Of a stretch of DNA of 22,789 nucleotides, positions 1 through 7,458 are shown piece by piece. The notes beneath the pieces were generated by a model. That model searched no databases, had not been told where the DNA came from, and saw only the letters and a list, made by a program, of their open reading frames with translations. This DNA comes from Actinomycetes bacterium. Lineage in GTDB: Bacteria > Actinomycetota > Acidimicrobiia > Acidimicrobiales > Palsa-688. Position 1 is the stretch's first letter, and every line of letters starts with the position of its first letter. The stretch lies in the NCBI GenBank assembly GCA_021846485.1, contig JAJZWW010000006.1, positions 1 to 22,789 on the forward strand. Direction: 5' to 3'. Made by a program: the position numbers and the translations under genes.

Positions 1-667
<667 letters not shown>

Positions 668-671
<4 letters not shown>

Positions 672-814
672 CGGCACTGCCGAGCGCGCTGGTGTGCGGC
701 GGCTGCACACGCCGCCTGCTGGCCGGTCAACCCGCCGCGGAGATCCGCTCCACCATCGCAGCCGCCGCTCGCCAGGACACAACTCATGCACGTGTGGTGT
801 GGACTGCCGTGTAG
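668..814 (+). pseudogene. Truncated N-terminal fragment of a PLP-enzyme partner gene
   Basis: A GTG at 668 overlaps the TGA of the preceding PLP-enzyme gene (GTGA), and the frame runs 48 codons to a TAG at 812-814. It begins VTALPSALVCGGCTRRLLAG, which looks like the start of the threonine-synthase-like partner that usually follows this beta-subunit gene, with a Cys-x-x-Cys near the N-terminus. The similarity then becomes vague (RQDTTHARVVWTAV) and the frame stops, while the full partner would be several hundred residues long. The vapB start codon at 786 lies inside this frame, so the toxin-antitoxin genes appear to have replaced the rest of the gene. The resemblance is from memory of the family, so the call is tentative; it could also be a chance short frame. 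Confidence 0.4.
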
Positions 815-1034
815 AGCGTGTGGGTCCAGGGTCCGGACCAACATCGAGATCGAGGACGTCTACCTCCAGGCGATCATGGATCGCTACGGCGTCCACACCA
901 AGACCGAGGCCGTCGACCTGGTGCTGCGACATCTGGCGGCGCAGCCCATGACCCGAGCGGAGGCCTTGGCGATGCGCGGAGCGGGCGCGATCGACGAGCC
1001 TCCGGCCGACACGGTCCCGCTCGACGTCGCGTGA
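786..1034 (+). CDS. vapB: VapB-family antitoxin (type II toxin-antitoxin), altered N-terminus
   Basis: An 82-residue protein. From residue 16 on (VRTNIEIEDVYLQAIMDRYG, then HTKTEAVDLVLRHLA) it matches VapB antitoxins of the DUF2191 type, which bind DNA as dimers and neutralise a VapC RNase. Such proteins normally begin with a sequence like MRTNIEID. Here that position is a GTC codon, so the only in-frame starts are ATG 786 and GTG 792, adding about 15 residues with three cysteines that look foreign. An AGGA at 774-777 sits 8 bases before ATG 786 and could serve as ribosome binding site. The TGA overlaps the GTG of the vapC remnant (1031-1034), the usual coupling. Because the toxin is broken, this antitoxin may be a solitary survivor. 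Confidence 0.7.
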   Translation: MHVWCGLPCRACGSRVRTNIEIEDVYLQAIMDRYGVHTKTEAVDLVLRHLAAQPMTRAEALAMRGAGAIDEPPADTVPLDVA

Positions 1035-1233
1035 TCCTTGCCGACACCTCCGCATGGGTCGAGTACGACAGAGCGGCCGGCAGCGTGGTCGACCGGCGCC
1101 TGACCGAGCTGATCGCCGACGAGGATCCCCTGGCGGTCACTGAGCCCGTGGTGAGACGGAGGTGCTGGCCGGGGCCCGCGGCGGTCGCATGGCGCTGCGG
1201 AACCACCCTGCTGGCGCGTCGCTACGCGCGTAG
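1031..1233 (+). pseudogene. vapC: Frameshifted, truncated VapC PIN-domain toxin
   Basis: The GTG at 1031 overlaps the vapB stop. The first 41 residues read as a VapC N-terminus: VILADTSAWVEYDRAAG contains the first catalytic aspartate (D5) of the PIN RNase domain, and ADEDPLAVTEPVV leads to the second acidic motif. After GTG-GTG (1148-1153) the frame is lost. Removing two bases (AG, 1154-1155) continues the family sequence as TEVLAGARGGRMALRN with the expected glutamate, but this frame hits TAG at 1231-1233. The C-terminal aspartates of the PIN site are not recognisable in any frame downstream. A full VapC is about 130 residues; this is about half, in two frames. It is almost certainly inactive as a toxin. 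Confidence 0.75.
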
Positions 1234-1386
1234 CGTTACCGGCGCACGCGAAGAGGCCATGCCGGTATCGGTGGTCGAGGTAACGACCTGCGGCGACGGC
1301 GGCACCCTGTCGCCCGCCACGAGGATGGGACCGCCGCTCCAGGGACCCCCTCGCAGCAGAGGAAGCCGACTAGGCTAGGGCCACGG
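1234..1386. other. Intergenic region between two convergent vapBC modules
   Basis: This stretch separates the broken plus-strand vapC from the intact minus-strand vapC. I could not see further PIN-domain sequence, a clear terminator or other structure in it. It may contain the decayed 3' end of the first vapC. Confidence 0.4.
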
Positions 1387-1797
1387 CTACAGCTGGGGCT
1401 GGGGCTGCCCGATCACCTCGATCGGGCAGGTGGGGCCAGACGCCCTCGCCAGACGCCGGTCGGTGGTCACGAGGACCGCGCCGAGGGCCTCTGCGAGCAC
1501 GACGTACATGGCATCCCAGCCGCGCACCGCTTCCCGGAGCTGCCAGGCCCGGGCGAGCAGGGGCCGGTGACCGAAGCGCTCGCCGGGCCAGTCGTGGAGA
1601 TCCTCGACAGCCTGGGTTGCCTCGGTGCGGTCCAGGTTGCCACGCTGGTGCTCCCGGCGGATGACGCCCAGGACTTCCACGTCGACGACGTGCGGAGCGG
1701 CGTGATCACGATCGGCGCGCAGCCGATCTCGGATGGCTTCGGCTCCGGGGCCGCCTACCAGCACCTCACAGAGACACGACGCGTCAACGACCAGCAT
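1387..1797 (-). CDS. vapC: VapC-family PIN-domain ribonuclease toxin
   Basis: A 136-residue protein read from ATG 1797, the usual length for VapC. These toxins are Mg-dependent RNases that cleave tRNA or rRNA and are inhibited by their cognate antitoxin. The four PIN acidic residues are visible: D5 (MLVVDASCL), E41 (VVDVEVLGVIRR), D95 (GWDAMYVVLAEAL) and D113 (LVTTDRRLARA). The frame is open further upstream, but ATG 1797 gives the canonical hydrophobic start and lies inside the end of the upstream antitoxin gene with a 14-base overlap (1784-1797), typical of translational coupling. Nothing suggests inactivation. The family assignment is secure; the RNA target cannot be read from the sequence. 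Confidence 0.88.
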   Translation of the reverse strand: MLVVDASCLCEVLVGGPGAEAIRDRLRADRDHAAPHVVDVEVLGVIRREHQRGNLDRTEATQAVEDLHDWPGERFGHRPLLARAWQLREAVRGWDAMYVVLAEALGAVLVTTDRRLARASGPTCPIEVIGQPQPQL

Positions 1798-2029
1798 CGG
1801 GCCACGGGCCGCGCTGCTCCTCGAGCGCCGCCAGGATCTCGGCACGTCCGAGCGGTGACGACCGCCGGCCGGTGCGCTTCAGCCACTCCTCGACGCTGGG
1901 CCGCACCGCGAGGCGCGCGGCTTCGCCGCGCAGCAGCTCGGGGACGCTGATCCCGGCCTCGGCGGCGTGTCGAGCCAGGCCCGCGTAGACCTCGTCGTCC
2001 AGGTCGCGGATCTGAACGGTCTTCGGCAC
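1784..2029 (-). CDS. vapB: FitA/VapB-like ribbon-helix-helix antitoxin
   Basis: An 81-residue protein starting at GTG 2029. The N-terminus KTVQIRDLDDEVYAGLARHA followed by EAGISVPELLRGEAARLA is the ribbon-helix-helix DNA-binding fold of FitA-type antitoxins: one beta strand for the DNA groove, then two helices. The C-terminal part (VEEWLKRTGRR, LAALEEQRGPWP) would be the toxin-binding tail. It overlaps the downstream vapC by 14 bases. The complex presumably represses its own promoter; two CATGCAT sites lie immediately upstream at 2043-2069. It belongs to a different antitoxin class from the plus-strand vapB about 1 kb away, so the two modules are independent acquisitions and not duplicates. 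Confidence 0.85.
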   Translation of the reverse strand: MPKTVQIRDLDDEVYAGLARHAAEAGISVPELLRGEAARLAVRPSVEEWLKRTGRRSSPLGRAEILAALEEQRGPWPDAGR

Positions 2030-2042
2030 GGCCCGAGACTAG

Positions 2043-2069
2043 CATGCATTTGCTCACCACGACATGCAT
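2043..2069 (-). promoter_or_regulatory. Putative antitoxin operator: paired CATGCAT sites
   Basis: Two identical CATGCAT heptamers lie at 2043-2049 and 2063-2069, 20 bases apart start to start, about two helical turns. They are 14-40 bases upstream of the minus-strand vapB start. Each contains the palindrome ATGCAT. Paired short palindromes two turns apart are what ribbon-helix-helix antitoxin complexes commonly bind. This is an inference from position and spacing; the promoter elements themselves are not clear. Confidence 0.45.
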
Positions 2070-2130
2070 CATCGCATCTCCACGTGGGGAGGTGTACGCC
2101 CTGGTGGCGCCGGAGCGCGCCCGGCGCTTC

Positions 2131-3792
2131 TCAGGCCTCCATGACCACCGGGACGATCATCGGGCGCCGGTGGGTCCGCTCCGAGACGAAGCGGGCGAGG
2201 GCCTGGCGGGCGGTGCGCTCGAGCGCCCGGGGCTCGGAGGCGGCGGCCCCGTCGAGAGCCTGGAGGGCATCGGCGACCACCCGGCGGGCGTCGTCGAGCA
2301 GCGCCTCCGCCTCGGGGGCGTACACCCAGCCGCGGGTGATGATCTCCGGGCCGGTGACGATCTCGCCGGTCTTGGTGTCGACGGTCACCACGACCATCAC
2401 CACCCCCTCCTCGGCGAGGACCTTGCGGTCCCGCAGCACCCCCCGGCCCACGTCGCCGACGATCCCGTCGACGTAGAGGTAGCCGGCGGGCACCTCTCCG
2501 ACAAAGTCGATGCTGTCGTCGGAGAGCTCGACCACGTCGCCGTCCTCGGCGAGCAGGATCCGCGAGGCCGCCACCCCCATCTCCGCGGCCAGCTGGGCGT
2601 TGTGGGTGAGGTGGCGGAACTCGCCGTGCACCGGGATGAACGCCGCCGGCCGCAGCACCGAGTGGACCAGGCGCAGCTCGTCGCGCATCGCGTGCCCGCT
2701 CACGTGCACGTCCGCCAGCCCGGAGTGCACGACCTGCGCGCCGAGGCGGCACAGCCCGTCGATCACCTTGCCGACCGAGGTCTCGTTGCCCGGGATCGCG
2801 TGCGAGGACAGCACCACCAAGTCGCCGTCCCCGACGCTCAGGCGCCGGTTGTCGTTGGCAGCCATCAGCGTCAGGGCGGACATCGGCTCGCCCTGCGAGC
2901 CCGTGGAGATCACGCACACCCGCTCGGGCGGGTACTTGGAGATCTCGTCGATGTCGACCAGCGAGCGGTCGGGGATGGCGAGCAGGCCCATCGAGCGGGC
3001 GAGGGCGACGTTCTTTCCCATCGAACGCCCGAGGGTGGCCACCACCCGGCCCTCGGCGACGGCCGCGTCGGCGATCTGCTGGATGCGGTGGATGTGGCTG
3101 GCGAAGCACGCCACGATCAGCCGCTTGTCGCGGTTCGCGGCGAACAGGTCGGCGAGCACCCGCCCGACACTGCTCTCGCTCTTGGTGTGCCCCTCCTCCT
3201 CGGCATTGGTCGAGTCGCACAGCAACAACCGCACCCCGACGCTGTCGGCGATCGCCCCGAGGTGCGCCAGGTCCGTCGCCCGCCCGTCGACCGGGGTCAG
3301 GTCGATCTTGAAGTCCCCCGAGTGCAAGATCACCCCCTGGGGGGTGTGGAAGGCGGTGGCGAAGCCGTGGGGCACCGAGTGGGTGACCGGGATGAACTCG
3401 ACGTCGAACGGCCCGATCCGGCGCCGCTCCCCGTCGTGCACGGGGATCAGCTCGGTCCGGCCGAGCAGCCCGGCCTCCTCGATCCGGCTCCGGGCGAGGC
3501 CGAGGGACAGCTCCGAGCCGTAGATCGGGAACGACAGGTCCCGCAGCAGGTAGGACAGGCCCCCGCAGTGGTCCTCGTGGCCGTGGGTGATGATGCACCC
3601 CTCGACGCGCTCGGCGTTGTCGAGCAGGTAGGTGAAGTCGGGCAGGACGAGGTCGACACCGGGCATGTCGTCGTCGGGGAACATGAGCCCGCAGTCGAGG
3701 ATCATGATCCGCCCGCCGACCTCGACGCAGGCGCAGTTGCGGCCGATCTCCCCCAGCCCGCCGAGGAAGACGATCCGGACGGGGTCAGCCAA
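2131..3792 (-). CDS. rnj: Ribonuclease J (metallo-beta-lactamase/beta-CASP RNase)
   Basis: RNase J is a cytosolic 5'-3' exonuclease and endonuclease in mRNA decay and rRNA maturation. From TTG 3792 the protein has 553 residues, the normal length. The N-terminus MADPVRIVFLGGLGEIGRN is typical for the family. The metal site HGHEDH lies at residues 70-75, and further beta-lactamase motifs (LHSGDFKID, ATLGRSMGKN, STGSQGEPMSAL, PVHGEFRHL) follow in order. The C-terminal domain is present (RTARQALARFVSERTHRRPM). An in-frame GTG at 3822 would add ten residues and lengthen the overlap with dapA to 38 bases; TTG 3792 is preferred because it gives the family's usual start and an 8-base overlap with the dapA stop. 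Neither start has a strong Shine-Dalgarno sequence. The gene ends the core minus-strand block. Confidence 0.95.
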   Translation of the reverse strand: MADPVRIVFLGGLGEIGRNCACVEVGGRIMILDCGLMFPDDDMPGVDLVLPDFTYLLDNAERVEGCIITHGHEDHCGGLSYLLRDLSFPIYGSELSLGLARSRIEEAGLLGRTELIPVHDGERRRIGPFDVEFIPVTHSVPHGFATAFHTPQGVILHSGDFKIDLTPVDGRATDLAHLGAIADSVGVRLLLCDSTNAEEEGHTKSESSVGRVLADLFAANRDKRLIVACFASHIHRIQQIADAAVAEGRVVATLGRSMGKNVALARSMGLLAIPDRSLVDIDEISKYPPERVCVISTGSQGEPMSALTLMAANDNRRLSVGDGDLVVLSSHAIPGNETSVGKVIDGLCRLGAQVVHSGLADVHVSGHAMRDELRLVHSVLRPAAFIPVHGEFRHLTHNAQLAAEMGVAASRILLAEDGDVVELSDDSIDFVGEVPAGYLYVDGIVGDVGRGVLRDRKVLAEEGVVMVVVTVDTKTGEIVTGPEIITRGWVYAPEAEALLDDARRVVADALQALDGAAASEPRALERTARQALARFVSERTHRRPMIVPVVMEA

Positions 3793-4723
3793 CCGACGCC
3801 GCCCCGGCAAAGCCCTGCCCACCTACGGCCGCCGGGCGCCCGAGGCCGGCGAGCACCGCCCGGGCGGCGTCGGCCAGCCCCGGGGGCTCCGGGCCCATGG
3901 GCCCCCGGCACGGCCCGGCCGGCTGGCCGAGGACCCGCAGCATCGCCTTGGTCGGCAGCGGGTTGGGCGCCTCGTCGCTCGACTGGAACCGGTGCGAGGC
4001 CACGAGGCGGGCGTTGAGCCCCCGGGCGTGGGCGACGTCACCCTTGCGGAAGGCGGCGAGCATCTCGGCGACCTCGGGGGCGGCCCAGTGGGACTCGACC
4101 GAGACGGTCCCGACGGCACCGACGGCGAGCAACGGCAGGGTGTCGCCGTCGTTGCCGGAGTACAACTCGAAGCCGGCGGGGGCCTCGGCGAGCAGGGCGG
4201 CGGCTCCCGCCGGGTTGCCGGTGGCGTCCTTCACCCCGACGATCACCCCCTCTGCGGCGAGGCGCAGGATCGTCGCCGGCGCCACCGCCCGTCCGGTGCG
4301 CACAGGTATGTCGTAGAGCAGCACCGGCAGCGCGCCGGCCGCCTCCTTCAGCGCCCGCAGGTGGGCCTCGATCCCCGCCTGGGACGGGCGGTTGTAATAG
4401 GGGGTCACCGCGAGGATCCCGCTCGCCCCGGCCTGCGCGGCAGTCCTGGTCAGCTCCACGGAGTGCGCGGTGTCGGCGGTCGAGGTCCCCGCCACCACGG
4501 GCACGTCGACCGCGGCGGCCACCGCCCGCCACAGTTGCGCTTTCTCCTCGTCGGAGAGCGTCGGGCTCTCCCCGGTCGTGCCGGCGACGACCAGCCCGTC
4601 GTTGCCCTGGTCGACCAGCCAGCGAGCCAGCCGGGCCGCGCCGGCGAGGTCGAGGCTCCCGTCGGGGGCAAATGGCGTGGCCATCGCGACCAGCACCGAC
4701 CCGAACCGCCCTCCGCCCGACAT
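3785..4723 (-). CDS. dapA: 4-hydroxy-tetrahydrodipicolinate synthase
   Basis: DapA condenses pyruvate and aspartate semialdehyde, the first step of the diaminopimelate/lysine branch that also feeds peptidoglycan. From ATG 4723 it has 312 residues. The active-site set is complete: GTTGESPTL at 48-56, TPYYNRP at about 107-113, the catalytic tyrosine in LLYDIPVRTG (Y137) with R142 for the substrate carboxylate, and the Schiff-base lysine in VGVKDATGN (K165). A TTG at 4741 would add six residues; ATG 4723 is chosen because GGGAAG lies just upstream. The last 35 or so residues are Gly/Pro/Ala-rich and run into the rnj start. In most actinobacteria dapB lies close upstream; here dapB is 7.5 kb away. 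Confidence 0.95.
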   Translation of the reverse strand: MSGGGRFGSVLVAMATPFAPDGSLDLAGAARLARWLVDQGNDGLVVAGTTGESPTLSDEEKAQLWRAVAAAVDVPVVAGTSTADTAHSVELTRTAAQAGASGILAVTPYYNRPSQAGIEAHLRALKEAAGALPVLLYDIPVRTGRAVAPATILRLAAEGVIVGVKDATGNPAGAAALLAEAPAGFELYSGNDGDTLPLLAVGAVGTVSVESHWAAPEVAEMLAAFRKGDVAHARGLNARLVASHRFQSSDEAPNPLPTKAMLRVLGQPAGPCRGPMGPEPPGLADAARAVLAGLGRPAAVGGQGFAGAASVG

Positions 4724-4938
4724 CACTTCCCGCTCCCGCAAGTGGCCATGCCGGCGAGCCTACCGGCCGCCCGGGCCGCCCACCGCACCGCCCGCCACGC
4801 CGGCCGCTGCGGCCGGGCGAAGGGGCCGGAGAGACGACCTCGGGCGCCACCACCCCGGTCGACGGCCCGGGCCGACCGTACGGGGCGACCCAGGGGTCCC
4901 GCCGCGGCCCACTCGGGCAGTTTCACAGCCACGACCAT
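4723..4938 (-). CDS. Possible small basic protein coupled to dapA
   Basis: A 71-residue frame begins at ATG 4938 (MVVAVKLPEWAAAGPLGRPV) and ends in a TGA that shares one base with the dapA ATG (TGATG, 4725-4721). The composition is rich in Arg, Ala and Gly, as any open frame in this GC-rich DNA would be, and I recognise no domain. The perfect stop-start coupling is the only argument for it being translated. It may equally be the decayed tail of a gene that once separated dapA from dapB, or chance. Confidence 0.2.
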   Translation of the reverse strand: MVVAVKLPEWAAAGPLGRPVRSARAVDRGGGARGRLSGPFARPQRPAWRAVRWAARAAGRLAGMATCGSGK

Positions 4939-5063
4939 TCGAGGACCCCGTAACAGCCGCGCCCGAACAGACGAGAATCGAATCGAATCATGCCGAACCA
5001 TCGACTGTTGGCGGCCTCTCACCGGGGCAGCCCGCCCGCAACCGGGCCGTGGGCCGTGGATCG
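4742..5063. other. Region upstream of dapA with no assignable gene
   Basis: Apart from the doubtful small frame coupled to dapA, I see no recognisable gene. Three perfect tandem GAATC pentamers lie at 4975-4989, directly before an ATG at 4990 that leads nowhere recognisable. No clear promoter for dapA was found, although one is expected here if the gene is now separated from the rest of its operon. Confidence 0.4.
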
Positions 5064-5530
5064 ACTTTGCGCCTGGTCCGCCAGTTCCTCGCCGATCTGG
5101 CCAGATCGGTGCGTCCCGTGGAGCTCGTCGTCGACCCGCCGCCGTCCACGGGCGACCGGCGCTGGGACGCGCTCATCGCCGGTGCGGTCGAGGACTTCTG
5201 CCTCCACCACGACGTCCAGGCGCCACAGCGGGTTTTCCAGCCTGCTCGTTTCCTGGACATTGGACACGTGGTGGTTCTTCACAACAGTGGCGGCGATGTG
5301 CCCGACGGCGATCGTCGAGACCCCACCAGCTCTCTCCGATCACGGTGTCTTCGAGATCGCCGCCGAGATCGCGGAGGGGGTCGATCTCGGTCTCGCTCCG
5401 GACTGGTTGAACGACGCGGTGAAGGTGTTCCCGTTCCCGGGCAACCGGATCGACGACGCTACCCGGGTCTTCGGCGACACCCCTGGCCTCAACGTTCGGG
5501 TCGCCCTCCAGAGCAACGAGACCGCCGGGC
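5064..5530 (+). pseudogene. Decayed HTH-partner / DUF6036 nucleotidyltransferase-like module
   Basis: Three family-like segments remain on the plus strand. In one frame, 5064-5255 reads LRLVRQFLADLARS, STGDRRWDALIAGAVEDF and QRVFQPARFLD, like the C-terminal half of actinobacterial HTH proteins that precede DUF6036 genes. In the +1 frame, 5255-5340 continues as TWWFFTTVAAMCPTAIVETP, completing the same protein. Still in that frame it runs directly into EIAEGVDLGLAPDWLNDAVK and GLNVRVA, which resemble the middle of a DUF6036 nucleotidyltransferase-like protein. The frameshift coincides with a 7-base tandem duplication (TGGACAT/TGGACAC, 5254-5267). The HTH domain, the gene boundary and both ends of the DUF6036 part are missing. 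The family recall is from memory of such gene pairs, so the identity is probable and not certain; the decay is clear. Confidence 0.6.
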
Positions 5531-5559
5531 CTGGTCCCACCGGTGAGGTGGGCTCAGCT

Positions 5560-7359
5560 TCAGAGCCCGAGCAGCGAGGTCTCGACCTTGCCGCCGATGG
5601 TGGGCACCGAGGTGTTCTCGGGGGGGGGCTGGGGCCCCGCGGAGGGGATCCGCAGGTCGATCAGCGCGTCGTGGGCGATCGTGGAGAACGCCGGGGCCGC
5701 CGCCTGCGCGCCGTAGAGGCGGCTGCCGTCGACGACGACCACCTCGGCCAGCTGGGGCGCCTGGGCCGGGTAGAAACCGGTGAAGGTGGCGTCGGTCACC
5801 GTCTGGGAGTACTGGCCGTTGGGGAGGACCACGTTGGAGGTGCCGGTCTTGCCGGCGACCGCGTAGCCGTGCACCTGGGCGGCGACGCCCGTCCCACTGG
5901 AGACGACCTGCTCGAACATCGGGGCCATCGCCGAGGCCACCCACGCCGGCACGACCCGGCGGGGTGCGGGCAGCGCGACCGGGTGGGCGTGGTTGTTGGG
6001 TCCGATGACCGCCTGCACCACGTGGGGGGTGTGGTAGACGCCGCCGTCGGCGATCGTCGCGTAGGCGGCCGCCACCTGGACCGGGGTGACCGCCTGGGCC
6101 TCGCCGAACGACATCGTCGCCAGGGTGGTACCCGACCACTGCGCGAGCCCCGGGAGGATCCCGCCGGACTCGCCGGGGAAGCCGGGCACCGCCGGCCGGC
6201 CGAAGCCGAACGCCTTCTCGTAGTGGAGCAGCTCCTTGGCGCCGAGGCGCTGGGCGATCTCCGACGCCCCGATGTTGGAGGACTGCGCGAGGACCCCGGT
6301 GATGCTCAGCTTCTCGTCGGGGTGGACCTCGGCGTCGCGGATATAGGTGCCCGCGACCAGGAGTGCCGGCGGGATGTTGAGCACGGTCCGGGGGGAGATG
6401 ACGTGGCGGGTGAGGGCGCCGGCAACGGTGACGATCTTGGCCACCGAGCCTGGCTGGTAGACGTGGGTGAGCGCGGTCGGCTCGGCCGGCTGCACGGCCT
6501 GGTGGTGGGGGCCGGCGACCACGTCGCCCAGGGCGAGGATCGCCCCGGTGTGCACGTCTTCGACCACCGCGACCGCCGAGTGGGCCTTGGTGCGGGCCAG
6601 GTCGGCGGCGAGCACCTGCTGCACCTGGTAGTCGAGACCGGGGTCCAAGGTGGTGAGCAGCGAGCTTCCCAGGCGCGGCGGGGCCCGCCGGACGACCCCG
6701 CCGGGCACCGGCTGGCCGAGGGGGTCGACCGCCTCGACCGTCTGGCCCGGGGTGCCGGTGAGGACCTTGTTGTACTGGGCCTCCAGGCCGGAGACGCCCT
6801 TGCCGGCGGCGTCGATGGCGCCGAGCAGAGGGGCGGAGAGCTGCCCGTCGGGGTGGTAACGGACCGGGAGCTGCTCGACGCCCACGCCGGGCAGGCCGAG
6901 GTGCTCGACCGCCGCGGCGATCGCGGTGGTGGTGGCCGGCGCCAGGACCACGTAGGTGGTGTGCTCGGTGAGCTGGCGCGCGAGCGCACCTACCGAGCGG
7001 TGCAGCACCGGCGCCAGCGCCCCGGCCTCCTTGGCGGCGCTGGTGATCTCCCCCGGGTCGGCGAAGACCGTGGGGCGCATCTCGCTGAAGGCCAGCTCGT
7101 CGCCATTGGCCGCGAGGATCGAGCCGCGCACCGCCGGGTTGACGACCGTGCGCACCTCCTGGCCGAAGGCCATCCGCTTGTAGGCCGGGCCCTTGACCAG
7201 CTGGACCAGGGTGAGCTTGCCGGCGATCGCTCCGCACGCCAGCGCCGCGAGGACGAGCATGGCGAAGACCCTCCGCCGGGACGGCCGCGACAGCCCGTGA
7301 CGCCGGCGCGCCCGGCGCCGGGCCGGTCGGGAGCGGTCTGCGGGAGGAGGGAGCGCCAT
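5560..7359 (-). CDS. Class B penicillin-binding protein (FtsI/PbpB-like transpeptidase)
   Basis: A 599-residue peptidoglycan D,D-transpeptidase from ATG 7359. A basic N-terminal tail (residues 1-30, Arg-rich) precedes one membrane helix (about 31-48, VFAMLVLAALACGAIAG), placing the enzyme domain outside the cell. The dimerisation segment has PAVRGSILAANGDELAFS (75-92). The transpeptidase domain carries all three motifs: SVAK (S305 nucleophile, K308), SSN (360-362) and KTGTS (504-508). No PASTA domain is visible. The gene is outside any division cluster and sits alone in the island, divergent from the DHDPS-like gene at 7459, so it is probably a paralogue of the main FtsI. The minus-strand frame is open far upstream, but ATG 7359 with a GGGGG just before it gives a normal N-terminus. 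Confidence 0.92.
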   Translation of the reverse strand: MALPPPADRSRPARRRARRRHGLSRPSRRRVFAMLVLAALACGAIAGKLTLVQLVKGPAYKRMAFGQEVRTVVNPAVRGSILAANGDELAFSEMRPTVFADPGEITSAAKEAGALAPVLHRSVGALARQLTEHTTYVVLAPATTTAIAAAVEHLGLPGVGVEQLPVRYHPDGQLSAPLLGAIDAAGKGVSGLEAQYNKVLTGTPGQTVEAVDPLGQPVPGGVVRRAPPRLGSSLLTTLDPGLDYQVQQVLAADLARTKAHSAVAVVEDVHTGAILALGDVVAGPHHQAVQPAEPTALTHVYQPGSVAKIVTVAGALTRHVISPRTVLNIPPALLVAGTYIRDAEVHPDEKLSITGVLAQSSNIGASEIAQRLGAKELLHYEKAFGFGRPAVPGFPGESGGILPGLAQWSGTTLATMSFGEAQAVTPVQVAAAYATIADGGVYHTPHVVQAVIGPNNHAHPVALPAPRRVVPAWVASAMAPMFEQVVSSGTGVAAQVHGYAVAGKTGTSNVVLPNGQYSQTVTDATFTGFYPAQAPQLAEVVVVDGSRLYGAQAAAPAFSTIAHDALIDLRIPSAGPQPPPENTSVPTIGGKVETSLLGL

Positions 7360-7458
7360 GAGCCCCCACTGATTAGCACGGCGAGCGGCGCGAGAGGCGA
7401 CACTCCCGGCGCTCGCCGGCCGGCGACCCGGCCCCCGCTGCCGGCGTAGGGTCCCGGT
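7360..7458. other. Divergent intergenic region between PBP and DHDPS-like genes
   Basis: Both genes must be initiated from this 99-base region. On the minus strand a TGCTAAT lies about 15 bases before the PBP start and could be a -10 element; I see no convincing -35. No promoter is clear for the plus-strand gene. Confidence 0.25.

Noticed and set aside
2107..2127. GCGCCGG/CCGGCGC hairpin after the rnj stop as terminator
   Set aside because: A 7-base stem with a 7-base loop exists, but no T tract follows on the minus strand, and such GC stems are frequent by chance here.
2044..4017. Very long open frame on the plus strand opposite rnj
   Set aside because: It is antisense to a fully recognisable RNase J gene and has the His/Arg/Asp/Gly-rich composition of reverse-frame shadows in GC-rich DNA.
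4990..7449. 819-codon open frame on the plus strand
   Set aside because: Only its first part (to about 5530) has family-like sequence, from a pseudogene; the rest is antisense to the penicillin-binding protein gene.
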